Positions 40,609 to 53,199 of a stretch of 64,000 bases of DNA are shown in pieces. How positions within the stretch are numbered: position 1 is the stretch's first letter; each line of letters opens with the position of its first letter. A model generated the notes under the pieces. The model had not been told where the DNA came from and searched no databases. It saw nothing but the letters and a program-made list of their open reading frames with translations. The position numbers and the translations under genes were made by a program. Origin of the DNA: Asterias amurensis (lineage: Eukaryota > Echinodermata > Asteroidea > Forcipulatida > Asteriidae). The DNA is taken from contig NC_092661.1 in NCBI RefSeq assembly GCF_032118995.1, forward strand, positions 2,172,501-2,236,500, written 5' to 3'.

Positions 40609-43600
40609 ATGGATGATGACGGTAAGTCCTCACATTCACAATATCTATTTAAAGTTCAAGTTCAACAAAGAAAGAAAATCAAAAAGAGCAACAAAGTTAC
40701 ACTGATTTACAATGACAGGGGAAGAGTAAAAACAAAAATCACCAGATCTTGTTACATTTCTACACTTTTTTTTACAGTCATGATGTTTAATTCATTATGT
40801 AACCAATCACATTTCAATAGACTCAATATTTCACTATTCAAGTCGACAACAGAAGAATAGCACAGCACACTGACTTAGCACATCAAATTGAATTTGTATT
40901 TGTATGTTGTCATCAAGACATCATGCATCAGTTATTCAGAGTGTGTGTGGTTCCAACCGTGTCATGACACTTGTGTCCTTCTCCTTGAGCTAGCAAGATA
41001 CTCTTAGAATCTTGATGGTCATTATTGCTCCTTGATTTGAAGTTATGTCTTACGTATCAAACTTTTTTTCTTCAGGGCCTTTTTGTTAGCCTGGGGAGGC
41101 ACTTGTATTTCTACTGCTTGATTGAGCACCAAACAAACAATCAACCAGGCTAAGCCTTACGTCCAAACTTATGTCATAGATCCTGCTGACTGAATAAACT
41201 AGCGTAAACGTAAACATTATGCCTTGCATGCCCTTGGGAACAGCCAAGTAAAACTGATCAAAGTAGATGGTAGAAGTGACACTTTAAATTGATCAATGAA
41301 AATTCCGTCAATAAAATTAATTAAAATTGTAAAAATTGCAAAAAGTGTTTTTGGTTTATTTTGTACAGATGTCCCTCCATTGGAGGACATGACAGAGTTA
41401 CTTCAGAAGGCAAAGCAGATGATGAGCTCCGAAGAATCCTCTTTATCCTCCCAGTCCATCCCGGTCAAGGCAACCTCTCCCAACGGTCACCATGGCAACG
41501 CATCTCTCTCAACCTCCAGCAGGGAGGCATCGGAGAGCTTAAAACCTAAGAAAGAGACTTCTCCAAAGGTTTGTATTAAAATAATGATAGAACAATATTT
41601 TGTTATTGCTTTGTCATTCTTTTGGTTGCTTTTTGTTTACTTACTTTACTTTACTTTGATCCATCGATGGGGGATGCTTGTAGGGCAATGCCTGTTGATT
41701 GATCGAGGGGTAGTCATGTGCACTGTTGGTGTTCAGTTTGGGAAGTTGTATCTTTCCTCCCCTCCCACCTCTCTAGGACCTCTAGGGTTTTCAGTCCCTA
41801 CCATCCCACCTCGATTACTGCAAGAGTCTCTACATCAACCTTCCTCAATCCCACATTGCTCCCCTCCAACGTATACAGATGACAGAATTCAGCAGCTAGT
41901 TTCTCACACAAAGAAATCAGATCACATCACTCCTGTTCTGCGCTCCTTACACTGCCTCCCTGTGTCTCAAAGGATCCAATTTAAAGTTTTCACTCTTGCC
42001 TACAAAGTTAAACATGGTCTAGCCCCTAAATATATCTCAGAGTTACTTATTCCCAAAAAGCAACCTACAACTCGTGTTCTCCGACCGCCCGCCTGGAATT
42101 CAACTCTGGTCCTATCCCTCGCACTCGCTATGGAAACCGATCCTTCTCAATCGCCACTCCCACTCTTTGGAACAATCTCCCCGTTCATATCCGTGCCTCG
42201 TCTTCACTGGCCTCATTTAAAACTGCTCTAAAAACACACTTATTTAAATCCATCTAGTCTGTTCAGTTTCTGCTATTTCATCCCACTTTTAACTGTCTTT
42301 CTTTTGTTATCATACACTTCCTGTTAAGCGCTTAGAAACCTTGTATTAAGCGCTATATAAATGCATGTTATTATTATTATTATTATTATTATTACCTGAC
42401 TGCGCAGGTTTTCCCTGGAATAACTCTGTGGGGTTTTCCCCCCACATCTAAAACATCCTTCCTCGTCTTCTCTCCATTGGGTTCTTGGCTTAGTGCAGTG
42501 ATTAAGTTTGCTTAGCTTCACAACCAGAATTTTAAAAAAGAAAATGACAGCTACCTACAGACCTTCTAAATTTTGTTCAAACATCGATTGTAAGGGCGAC
42601 CTAGAGTGTCAAGAAACACACTAGTTGAGTTGGTATAATTCCGCATTTTTTGTAACTGTATGTGTGATGTGTACTTTTGTTTTGGGAAGCACAGTTGATT
42701 TGTAATTCATAAATACCTAAGACAGCTTATCCATTCTGATTGTTCGAGAGGGCATCACAAGGTGTTGTTTGAACGGATGATATAACACCAGTAAAAAGTG
42801 TTATAACATGGGCAAGACACGCGCGCTTGCACCTGTGCGTATAAGACAGTTTCTTCATACCTATTGGTCGAGAGCAACGGCTGAAACAGTTGTGCAACAT
42901 CACGCGCGACGCACACAGCATCTCCTTATAAGGAGTTGTTTACCCGAGGGCCTAACCATTTCATAGCTGGAGGGGTGTTGTGTTGAAAGAAATCATTGAA
43001 TAATTATAATTTTTGCATTTATTTTACCCTTTGACCAAAAAGTGTTGATGTTTTTTGACCGAAAAGATATTTATGAATGGGAATAAAAGTGTATTGAATC
43101 GGTTTTCAAGTAATGGTTTAAACCCGCCAAGGCCTGGTTCTTGATAATTTACCTCAATTTAGTCTCGGTAAAATGATCAAGTCCAGGCCTTGGCGCGGGT
43201 TTAAACCACTAGTTGAAAACCTCTTCACCATACATTGATTCCCTTAGCAATACAAGTAATTTGAGAGCGTTCAACCTTGTTTCAAACACATTTTTTTCTA
43301 CAGTGAAGGCATTTCCAGGCATTTGCCAACTGACATGACTGACCGCTTCTGTTGCACCACAAACCAATGTCACTAAAAAAAATTAAAGATTTGTATGAAC
43401 AAAGTTAAATAAAAATGAGGAAAATAAGATTTTTGTAAATAAAGTTATTGGAACCCACTTAAACTAGTTTGATAATTTTTGATTCTGAAATGTAACCATG
43501 GTTACAGGAGACAACAAAACTAGTCGCACCATCGGGTGGTTTCGGTGGAATGAAGAAAGGGTTTCTCTTCGGTGGACCAAGCAACAAAACAGTCACATCT

Positions 43601-46600
43601 TCTGGAAAGTCAAAAGCAAGTTCAGTGAAGTCTGCGCAGAAGTCAAGAGTTGTAGAAGAAATGCCAGTGATCCGCCCAAAGGAAGGGTCCGGCGACAGTA
43701 AAGATCGATATCGACTGGACGAAGTACAGGAGGCATTGAAGGCAACTGCTCCACTTCTTCAGAATAAAGGTACTCACTCGAAGTTATGTGTTACAGTATG
43801 ACCACAAAACTTGAATCTTAGAAGCGTTCATGAACACTTATAGTGCTCCCGGTATCCACCACAAGTGATGCTCATGCTCAAGTAAAAACACAAAATTAAT
43901 GAAAAGCAGCTGTGAAAAAGTGGGTTTTGAGGGCCTCTTTGAACTTAAGAATAGAGGACATGATACGGATGTTAAGAGGCAGATTATTCCAAAGTAAAGG
44001 ACCAGCATGAGAAAAAGCCCTGTCACCCCAATTGTTGTGGGTTTGGGGGACAACCAGTAACGACGAAGTGGATGATGTAAGACATCTGGAAGGATTGTAA
44101 CGGGTAATTAATTGACAATTATACTGAGGAGCAGAACCATGTAAAGAATGAAAAACAAGCAGCATAACGGCTCTCAAATTGTGTATTCCTTGATGTCCTT
44201 AAGGATTTTCAATTATATCTCAAAAGCGCGACCAAAAATGAAATTGAAATTTTCAAAAAATGTACAGGTGTACATTTATAGAGGATTATAACATTCGAAC
44301 AGTTCGAAAAACCAAAGTATCCTTTGCCTTTAATCAGAAATGTATGTTGTTTGTTTAGATGATCTTCCCATGAAGGGAACTCGGCAAACTCCCACAAGGG
44401 GATATAAACACCAAGCTGGCAACAGCCAATCTCTCTCATACAAACATTGGTTAAACGTCTATGAATATGAATTGCACAAATCAAGAAATTGTGAATCAGT
44501 AACTAGACGACAGTATTGTTTCTAGTCATTGTGAAAATCAGCGGCTAGCTGGGGGAATCAAACTCACAACCTTTTATGAGTGCATGTACTGCAGTCTAAC
44601 CACTTGACCACGGTTACTCAGAGAGCTTTGCGGTAGACTTTGTGTATATCTTATTTTGGTGTTGGTTCTGAAAAGAACGATTGTTAGCGATGGTTTTAGC
44701 GCTAACCTATCTTAGTATATGTCCTTGCTGGAAGAACAATCCCATTTGGAATACACAGATACTGAGAAGCGTTACTCTCAGATTAAAATTGTTGGAATAA
44801 TAAAAACTGTTATCTTTTTACTTTGAAGTGAAATGTTTCTCAAAATGCTTTACACGATCAAATGTGATAGGCTTCAACCATGGAGGAAGAAAGAGAAGGA
44901 ATTCGAACTTCAAAAGTCGAACCCATGGTACCGCGGTCTTTTAACGACACCTTGTAATCACCAACATACCTTACACAAACAATGGGTGATCTTTTTCCAC
45001 TGGACAGACAGGGGCATTGTCAGGGTTTTCTTTTGTTACTCTTCGGTTAGATCTCGACTACTTAATATGGAACAATGAACTATTTAGTTGAATTTCAGAG
45101 TGGATAACCGATGACCTCTTGACCAAGTTGGAGAAACACCCAAACATGGCCAAGAAGTTAACGGACCCTCGCTACGCTCAAGCAGTGCCCTTTAGGTGGC
45201 TTGGACCCAGATCTCGACTACTTAATATGGAACAATTAACTATTTAAATTGAATTTCAGAGTGGATAACTGACGACCTCTTGACCAAGTTGGAGAAACAC
45301 CCAAACATGGCCAAGAAGTTAACGGACCCTCGCTACGCTCAAGCAGTTGCGAAGTTTCAATCGAACCCTCAGCAAGCCATGCTGGAGTACAAGGACAACC
45401 AAGACGTCCAACAGTTCTTCAAGGATTTCTGCGGCTTGCTTGGTGAGGATCTGCCCTTTTTAAAGTCTAACAATAATACCAATAATAAAGACTTGCAATG
45501 TACTTAATATCAACCCTGCTATGTGTTCAATGCGCAGTAAAACATAAAACAAACAAAAAAAACAGTGGGGTTTCGAGGTAAAATTCAGTTTTGTGGTTCA
45601 CTCATTTTCCTATAGGTAGAGTCCTCATCAAAATTGGGTTACAAATATTTAAGACTCTGAACCTTATGCTAAAATGTCAATGTGTTTGATACCCTTAAAT
45701 TGTTATTTTTGTCAAAATAATAAAACAAGTTTGATGATGTCACATTTCAAATATGCTGGTCTGTATGTTTTTATACAGAAGTTTTGTTATTTCTGAGTTT
45801 AACGGCTTAGTATTTTACTTCTGAACTGGCAAGAAAATCCTCTTTTTGTTGCACAGACCCAACTGTTTTGGTGTTCCGGTTAAAAACTGTGATTTGAAAA
45901 AGTATCAGATAATAATACGACATTTTACACCGTTTTAACAAGAGATTAGAAACTGTAGTTGGTTTTACATTCATGAGGAACATTATCTTGCTCTACCCAG
46001 GTGAACATTTTTCATCCATGGGTGGAGGTGCCGCCCAGCCGACCCCAACTCCTCCTGTCAACCCAAACATCAGAACGCAAGACGCCTCGTCCAAAGCAGA
46101 CATTGCCGTAAGGAGTAGCACTAATCCCAACCAAGCCACTGCTGCCGATGAAGCCAAGATGCAACAGATTTTATCTAATGCAGAGATTAGAGAGATCATG
46201 GTGGATCAGAGGATACAGAGATTAATGGAAGCCTTGAGGGGTAACCCGGATGAGGGACAGAGGTAAGGATAAGTGATTTAAAGGGACACGTTACCTTGGA
46301 TCCGGCGAGTTGGTCCGTGAAAAGCGTTTAAAAATCATTTGTTATAAAATGCATATGATTGGAAAGATGTTTTAAAAGTAGAATATAATGATCCAAACAA
46401 AAGTGCCTCAAAATTGCACGGTTTTCCTTATACGCCGTGAACTAACACGGTTCGCCATTTTGTGGAGTCAAGTTTCTGACTCGTTGACCGTGTTAGTTCG
46501 CAAAATTAAAAGAAAACCATGCATTTTCAAGGCATATTTGACAAAACACCCAGCTGGCCAAGATCGTTTAAGTACAAGTTGTATATTCCATTTATTATAG

Positions 46601-47774
46601 GTACTCAAAACAGTGAACAGAGGAATTCAAATTTAAGCACCAACTTGTGTCTAAGCAAGTCGCTATGTCACGTAGACTTACTTACTTACTAAGACTTAGG
46701 GGCTCCTGCGTCGTCCGACGCATGAGGCAGTCAACACTCTCCAGGCAGATCGGTCAGCAGTCAGTGACCTGACGTCGCGCCAGCCTCTATTGACCCTATG
46801 AAGGTCCCGCTGGATGGTCTGGTGCCAGTTCATTTAGGTTGGCCTCTCCTCCTCCTTCCCGGCGGGTTCCACCACAGGACTTGATTGGCGAGTCTCGAAG
46901 GGGGTAGCCACGAAACATGGCCCAGCCAGTTCATGCGCCGCCCACAGATTGTATTGGACACTTGAGTTTGTTGTGACCGTTCTCTGACCTCCTCGTTGCG
47001 GACGAAGTCATCCCACTTAATGCCCAAGATCTTCCTTACGCATCTTGAGTCGAGGGCATCAAGTTTCTTCTCTTGACTTGATTTTAAGTGCCAAGCTGTG
47101 TCAGACTTTATCTAAATATTACTTGCAAATGACTTGTGGACTGGTATAACCACAAAGATGCACAATCAACAAAATCATCGGTGGGAAAAGAAGAAAAAGT
47201 AATTGTGAGAGTAATTGAGAATTGAATTTAAACAACAAATTCTTTAAAGACAGTGGACACTATTGGTAATTGTCAAAGACCAGTCTTCTCACTTGGTGTA
47301 TCTCAACATATGCATAAAAATAACAAACCTGTGAAAATTTGAGCTCACTTGTTTTTCAAAGTTGCGAGACATGAATGAAATAAAAAACACCCTTGTCACA
47401 CGAAGTTGTGTGCTTTCAGATGCTTGATTTCGAGACCTCAAATTCTGAATTTGAGGTCTCAAGATCAAATTGGTGGAAAATTACTTCTTTCTCGAAAACT
47501 ACTTCACTTCAGAGGGAGCTGTTTCTCACAATGTTTTATACTACATCAACCTCTCCCCATTACTTGTTACCAAGTAAGGTTTATGCTGATAATTATTTTG
47601 AGTAATTACCAATAGTGTCCACTGCCTTTGATGGTTATGAAAATTCAAATCTTACAAATCTTTTTAACTTATCTTTGTTTTCAACCCAAAAGGATTCTAC
47701 AGTCTGCAGGCCCAGATATGCGAAGCAAGATCCACAAATTGGTCGAAGCTGGACTTCTTGGGTTCGCCTCCTGA
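40609..47774 (+). CDS. Unnamed STI1-domain-like protein (6 exons, 333 aa)
   Basis: Exons: 40609-40621, 41369-41568, 43508-43769, 45260-45442, 46001-46262 and 47693-47774. The 1002 nt joins in phase at GT..AG sites throughout. Residues 1-12 read MDDDDVPPLEDM. Residues 13-158 are low-complexity Ser/Lys-rich with a GGFGGMKKGFLFGG motif. Residues 160-215 (KHPNMAKKLTDPRYAQAVAK, then FQSNPQQAMLEYKDN) resemble an STI1/Hip-type DP helical repeat. Residues about 270-330 (MQQILSNAEIREIMVDQRI, then RLMEALRGNPDEGQ) look like a second such unit, and the end is AGLLGFAS. STI1 repeats often bind chaperone clients or Hsp70/Hsp90 partners, so a co-chaperone role is possible but not shown. No membrane segment or signal is seen. 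I could not assign an orthologue. A partial duplicate of exon 4 precedes the intact one. Confidence 0.85.
40925..41000 (+). mobile_element. SINE family A fragment
   Basis: 'cgtgtcatgacacttgtgtcc' and 'gagctagcaagatac' match the post-B-box part of family A. Confidence 0.4.
41790..42390 (+). mobile_element. LINE 3' end (L2/CR1-like), 5'-truncated
   Basis: The plus frame translates to DHITPVLRSLHCLPVSQRI, then FKVFTLAYKVKHGLAP, the conserved C-terminal block of L2/CR1-type ORF2. After a frame change the 'LWNNLP'-type end follows, then 'agcgctatataaatgc' and an (ATT)n tail. It lies in intron 2 of the STI1-like gene. Confidence 0.75.
43105..43223. mobile_element. 119-bp MITE with ~36-bp inverted arms
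   Basis: 'ggtttaaacccgccaaggcc' and 'ggccttggcgcgggtttaaacc' are mirrored arms with outer 'gttttcaagtaa'/'ctagttgaaaac'. It lies in intron 2 of the STI1-like gene. Confidence 0.7.
43850..44190 (-). mobile_element. LINE 3' coding end, minus strand
   Basis: The minus translation has SSLLVVPQTHNNWGDRAFSH, then PLLWNNLPLNIR, the usual C-terminus of L2/CR1-clade ORF2. It is 5'-truncated and lies just after exon 3 of the STI1-like gene. Confidence 0.75.
45049..45346 (+). repeat. 160-bp tandem duplication including half of an exon
   Basis: 45049-45186 and 45209-45346 match almost base for base, from intronic 'agatctcgactacttaat' through the acceptor and 29 codons of exon 4. Twenty-two unique bases separate them. 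The first copy stops at 'caagcagt' and has no usable donor there. Confidence 0.9.
46278..46535. mobile_element. TTAA MITE family 2, right end lost
   Basis: TTAA then AGGGACACGTTACCTTGGATC at left, then 'tgttataaaatgcatatg' and 'actaacacggttcgcc'. It begins 15 bases past the exon 5 donor of the STI1-like gene. Confidence 0.65.
46690..47090 (-). mobile_element. LINE 3' coding fragment, minus strand
   Basis: The minus frame reads WDDFVRNEEVRERS, then RRMNWLGHVSWLPPSRLANQ, then GRRRRGQPK, the 'R-WLGH' block found near the C-terminus of several non-LTR retrotransposon ORFs. It lies in the last intron of the STI1-like gene. Confidence 0.7.
47244..47631. mobile_element. TTAA MITE family 1
   Basis: TTAA then AGACAGTGGACACTATTGG, and 'accaatagtgtccactgcct' then TTGA. 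It is complete with its central palindrome and ends 61 bases before the last exon of the STI1-like gene. Confidence 0.8.
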
Positions 47775-48109
47775 AGAATGCTGAACTCTCAGTAGAGATG
47801 AGAGTGGTGACTTTTGCCTTGCTGGCAGTTTGTGACTTGAAAGCCATGATTTTTGGCCTAACTCGCAGTCGAGTGGACAGTGGTATGAGGCGAGATTCAA
47901 ACAATGGTTCGACGAGGTGCAAGGTTGGGATAGAAACCACTTAACCAACCTTATTTCCGCCAAATAATTATTATTAAGGGGTTTGGCTCTACAGCTGATA
48001 CGCCTGTTGTTGGTAATACTTTTTATAGATCATGTTTATTGTATATTTCTGGTGATGTTACCAAAGATGCCTTATGAGTGAACTATAATCACTGTAGCTG
48101 GTTCTGCAA

Positions 48110-48370
48110 AATGCCCTACAGAATGTTCCCTGACTCTGCAGATTGTTCCCTGATTCTGAACAACGTTCCTCGACTCTACAGACACTCCTTGATGCTGCAG
48201 AATGTTTTTGATTGAGTGGAAGCTTCTGAATAATGTTCCTTGATTCTACTGAATGTTTCTTGATTTTGCAGAATGTTCCCTAATTCTGTAGAATATTCAT
48301 GATTCTGCAGAATTATCTGCAGAATTTTCCAAAAGATCTGCAGAGTCGTGAAACATTCTACAGAATATTC
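48110..48370. repeat. Degenerate ~25-bp repeat ('gaatgttccctgattctgca')
   Basis: Around ten diverged units of 'tctgcagaatgttccttgat' occur downstream of the STI1-like gene. Confidence 0.7.
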
Positions 48371-48584
48371 CTATTCTTTTTTTCCTAGTATAACTAATAA
48401 TATTCTAAAGACCCCCCCCCCCCATGTTTGGGAAATTGGATAAATACACATGGCGATATAATAGACTTGTGCATTAATGCGCAAGCTCTGTGCATTTTGG
48501 AGCAAAATTTCATACCACAGAAGGCATTATGCATTTTAGAGCAAAATTTGATAAAATACACAAGACTAATTCTGCTCTAAAATG

Positions 48585-48895
48585 CACAAGGCGATAGTAG
48601 CCTTGTCAACTTTTTTAGCGAAAAGTTCACAGCGATATAGCCTTGTGAACGTTTCACTTGAAAAAGTATGAACTTGTCAGCTTTCGCTCGAAAAAGTTCA
48701 CATCTAGCGAAAAAGTTCACAAGGCTATAAAGTACTTTTTCGAGGGAAAAGCTCACAAGGCTGGCCCTGTACACATTTTCATGCCAAATTTGACAAGTTC
48801 ACGAGGCTATAGCCTTGTACACTTTCAAATGAAAAGTTCACTTGTGCACTTTTTCCAGCGAAAAGTTCACAAGCCTTGTGTACTTTTTATATTGT
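48585..48895. repeat. Palindrome-rich array ('gttcacaaggctatagcc')
   Basis: Motifs 'aaaaagttcacaaggctata' and their complement 'agccttgtgaac' alternate about eight times, so single strands can fold on themselves. It is related to the array at 49865 in opposite sense. Confidence 0.75.
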
Positions 48896-49864
48896 GTTTC
48901 ATACGCTTTTGTTAATAGCTGAACTGATTTAAAGGCTCAGCGCTTACTGAAGCAGGGAATTCTGTGCTTATGGAAAGCGTATTCCACGGGTTAGCTGCGA
49001 ATTTTGGCTTTTGAAATTCTGTTTCTGTAGTGTTATTTGCCTGTATGGGTATCAATGTGATGATGATCCGACTGTACATTGTATTAAAGAAAATTTCAAT
49101 GTGGATTTTTACAAAAAGAAGTGTATGTTTTGTTTATTTCATGTGTGTGGGTGTTGTATTGGGACTGCAGCATAAATTTTGAAATTTTATCAAAATAATG
49201 GACTAAAAATCTGAATTTGGAGCCTACCCCCTTGTGATTTGCTTTCTTCTAAGTTGTGCTAACTTTTGATAAATTTTGTGGACGCCGACCGGTTGAGATT
49301 TTCTCCATTATGTTTCCCCAAATTGGATAAAAACACTGGACTTCCCTGTGGAGAGTTGTTTTACATTTTGCACAAAAAAACTGATAAAAATTGTCAGAAA
49401 GTCAAAGCCTTGTGGTATTTTAATTTTGGCAAAAAGTTGGTTTTAAATGACGGACTTTACCCCTTGTATTTTTTTCTTATTCAATATTTGTCCCGTTAGG
49501 TTGACCCGTTTTGATTTCGGAATAGCCTATTAGGACAATCATTGAAATATTGGATTCCCTTCGTGATTGCCCCGAAAAATTTGATAAACGCTGGACTTGG
49601 CCTCATGTGATTTTTTCAATTTTGACAATTAGATATTCAATTAACCTAAATCTCTTAATTGTACTCATTTTTTTTAGCTGTAGGCCTCAATAAAGTAGTT
49701 GTAATATGAACATTCACACTGAAACCCGCTTCCCCAAGACCAGTGAGCTTGACCCACACGCCTACTGCTGGTGATATATAACCGAAATGCTTAAGAGCAG
49801 AGCACAGTCCTCCTTTTAAATCGTTTTCTCAAGATTATTTTGGCAAGTTTGTTTTTGACTCAAA
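48896..49864. other. Unique-looking sequence between two arrays
   Basis: No exon, RNA or repeat was recognised. It is AT-rich with T runs. Confidence 0.35.
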
Positions 49865-50680
49865 ACACTGTTTGACAAGTTCACAAGGCTATATAGCCTT
49901 GTAGACTTTTTCAAGCAGAATTTGACAAGTTCACATTAAGCCTTGTGAACTTGTAAATTTGGCTTGAAAAAAATCTATAAGGCCTTGTGAACTTGTCAAA
50001 TTTTGCTTGGAAATGTCTACAAGGCTATTTGCAAACTTGCAATTGAACTTGTCAAATTTTGCTTGAAAAAGTTTGCAAACTTTTGAACTTGCCAAATTGT
50101 GCTTTTAAAAGCCTTGTGAACTTGTCAAATTTTGCCTGAAAAAGTCTACAAGGCTGTATAAAGCCTTGTGAACTTGTCAAATATTGCTTGAAAAAGTTTG
50201 CATGGCTATAGTCTTTGTGAACTTGTCAAATTTTGCTTGAACAAAATCTATGTTGTGAACTTCTCAAATTTTGCTTGAAAAAAAAGAGAAAAAAACCTTG
50301 TGAACTTGTCAAATTTTGCTTGAAAAAGTTTGCAAGGCTATTATAGTCTTGTGAACTTGTCAAATTTTGCTTGAAAAAGTTTGCAAGGCCTTGTGAACAT
50401 GTCAAATAAGTTTTGCTTGAAAGAAATCTATAATTATAGCCTTGTGAACTTTTTGCTTGAAAAAGTCTACAAGGCAGCTTGTGAACCTGTCAAATTTTGC
50501 TCGAAAAAATTTGTCTGATTTTGCTTGAAAAAAATCTATAAGGCTATATATTGCCTGAACTTGTCATATTGTGCTTGAAAAAGTCTACAAGACTAGCCTT
50601 GTAAACCTTTCAAATTTTGCTTGAAAAATAAATCTATAAGGCTATAATTTTGCTTGAATTTTTTGCAAATTTTGCTTGTA
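49865..50680. repeat. ~50-bp degenerate array ('ccttgtgaacttgtcaaatt')
   Basis: About 16 units of 'cttgtgaacttgtcaaattt' plus 'tgcttgaaaaagtctacaag' and a 'gctata' spacer of variable length. The unit starts and ends with self-complementary 'agcctt'/'aaggct'. Confidence 0.8.
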
Positions 50681-51181
50681 AAGTTTACTTGTGAATTGAA
50701 ATTGTTTTACTGTTTTCTAAAAAAGTAAAGCATTTGAACTTTTGAATCATATAATAATATTATTTCTTTGTTTTTTGCATTAATTTTGTGAGAGACAACT
50801 TTTGTAATGTTTTAGGGATTATTTTACACAAAATTGAAAGCGATTTTTATTTAGTAGTGGGAAGGGATTTCTTTCTTAGATCGTGATGTGGTGTGGTTCG
50901 TATTTGGGATAATGTTTGTTTAATTTTACTGTTTATATTTGTATCTTTAACCAGAATTAATCAAAATCACTCAGCAGGTGGATCTATTAATACTGATTCC
51001 AACTCAATTAACTTTGCGCGGGAGACTCTACAATCCACCAACAGAGGGCGCGATTCCTATTTTAATACCTAGTCAGATACCCTAAACCAAATTCAACGCT
51101 GAACGTATGGGTGAAGTCAGGCTTGATAAATCACTTGCGTCCCATTCAGAAACGCACGCGGGATTAGAATTTCTCTAAAAC
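50681..51181. other. AT-rich upstream region of the POLR1H copy
   Basis: No feature is recognised. Any promoter for the following gene copy would lie here. Confidence 0.35.
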
Positions 51182-53199
51182 ATGGACGGAGAGGAGTGAG
51201 ACGCTTCTTCGAGAGAATTTTGCTCGCAATTTGGCTCCATTTTACCGTTTCTTGAAAAAAGAACGGTAGTTATGAAATGCAAGACATGTCCTCACAAAGT
51301 AGATGCAAAAAGTAAGTTTGGAATATATATATTTATTGTGGAAACCGGAGCTTGTAAAATTGTGTGTGATAGCCCCCTTGACTTGTGCGTTATTTATAAA
51401 AGGGGTAGGCGGGGTCGGGACGTGGCCAAGGAGGCGGTAGGGGAGGAGGCTGATGCATGATCGCCACACTCAGACTTTGAATATTAAATACATTAATGCA
51501 GATTCAGCTTAATGACTGTGATAATTTATAGTTTTAAAACAAAACAAAAATGAATATTTTTTTTAGTATAAAAGAAAATATTTTTTTTAGTAAACTTAAG
51601 TTTTCAATATTAATTTTGTAATTTACATTATATCGGCCTACTACTACTAAGCCTGTCTGTAGGATTAACGATTGCCTTTTATATCATCCTTTGTAATGAT
51701 TGCATCCTGGTGGATCATCCGCTGTTGTTTGGTCAGGTTATTATAATTTATAAAAAAATTAATGTATTGTATATAAATAAATTCAAAATCTTTTTTAGTT
51801 GTGGTAAAAAAAAATAAAAGAAATACCCTTGGCACAACCACTTTTTTATTTGATATGAAATAATATAGTATCGAATTTACCTCAATGAGATATCCCTATT
51901 TGTAAAAATGAGTAAAAAAGTGATGGCACCATACGGAAAGTTATCCCCATTGACTGTCTGACTTGTCGTTTTTGGAAAAGAATGTTTCAGATTTTTAAAT
52001 CTTGATGAGGCATGGTTTGTGCTTTGCAACCTGCTGCGCTGTTGCCGGACTCGCGTGATTACAAAATCGATCACCAACACGTTTTTTTTTTTAAAGTTAA
52101 AATTACATTCCTTTCACAGATTTTCCACAAAATGTAACACTTGTGTAAAGTTGTGTTTATTAATATTATCAGTGAATTTTGTTCTTTGTATCAGTGGTGA
52201 CCGCAATTTTTTTAAATTATTTTTTATTATTTTATATTAATTTATGTTTCCTTTCCTGCAAGCTAGGTTTTTACTCAAATCGAAACAAACTATCAAAGAA
52301 CACAATAAAACTATTTCTTTTACCATAACAAAGGAAATGTTATCAACATTCTAACATTTTGGGGTGAAAAACAATGAAAACTAGGCTAAGAACTAGCTAT
52401 TTTTATAAAGGTAAATTAATCAAAACTCGCCTTTTTTAAAGACAAGTACTATCATTAGCACAGACAGCATTTTTTTGAATGAATGAAAAGTCACTTATTG
52501 CCTTCCTTCTCATTACAGCTGCGTTACATGGTGTGGTCTATCATTCATACCTGCGTCTCAACTCTGGCAAGAATGTTGAAGGTCGTCACGAGGTCGTCAG
52601 CCAGAAAGACCTAGGACCACTGGTGAGTGAAACACTGGAGTTTTATCTTAGGAAATATCCAAATTGTTTAGGTTTATATCTTGCTGTTCAGGCCAAGTAA
52701 AAAAGAAACATGTTTAGCATCCTCGCCCACTTCCTTTATAGGCCGCCTCCTTTTTTATTTTATTTTTTATTTAATTTTTTTTATGCACATCTTTATTATT
52801 ATTATTATTATTTTTTAAGGGTTATTTTAAACGATCTCAGCTAAAAAAAAAAAAAAAATTCTGAATTTCTTGTGTGAATGTCCCAACCAAAATGTTTCAT
52901 TTATAAATGTATTGTCTGTTTCAGCAATAAAAAACAATGTATATTTGACATTAAAAAAGAATGGCAGCCATCTTGAAAAAAAGGAAAAAAAAAGCCCCTC
53001 CTCCTTCCTATTTATGAGAAACCCAGACATTAAACATGTTTCATTTTATACCTCCAAAACATTTTGTTTAAATTTTTTTCTTTCAGAGGTTTTATCATTT
53101 ATATTTAACTCTGAATTAAAAAAAACAGATGTACAATTTTGGAAAAGTGTTCACGGAGCACCCACATGGAAATCTCCGGCCATTTTAAAAATTGGTTCA

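Noticed and set aside
41296-42231. A 311-codon plus-strand open frame, the longest in the window
   Set aside because: It is a chance fusion of exon 2 of the STI1-like gene, intron, and a LINE fragment. Real splicing leaves at 41568.
47615-47963. Open frames of 88-109 codons around the last exon of the STI1-like gene
   Set aside because: They are shadows in other frames of the real terminal exon (47693-47774) and its 3'UTR.
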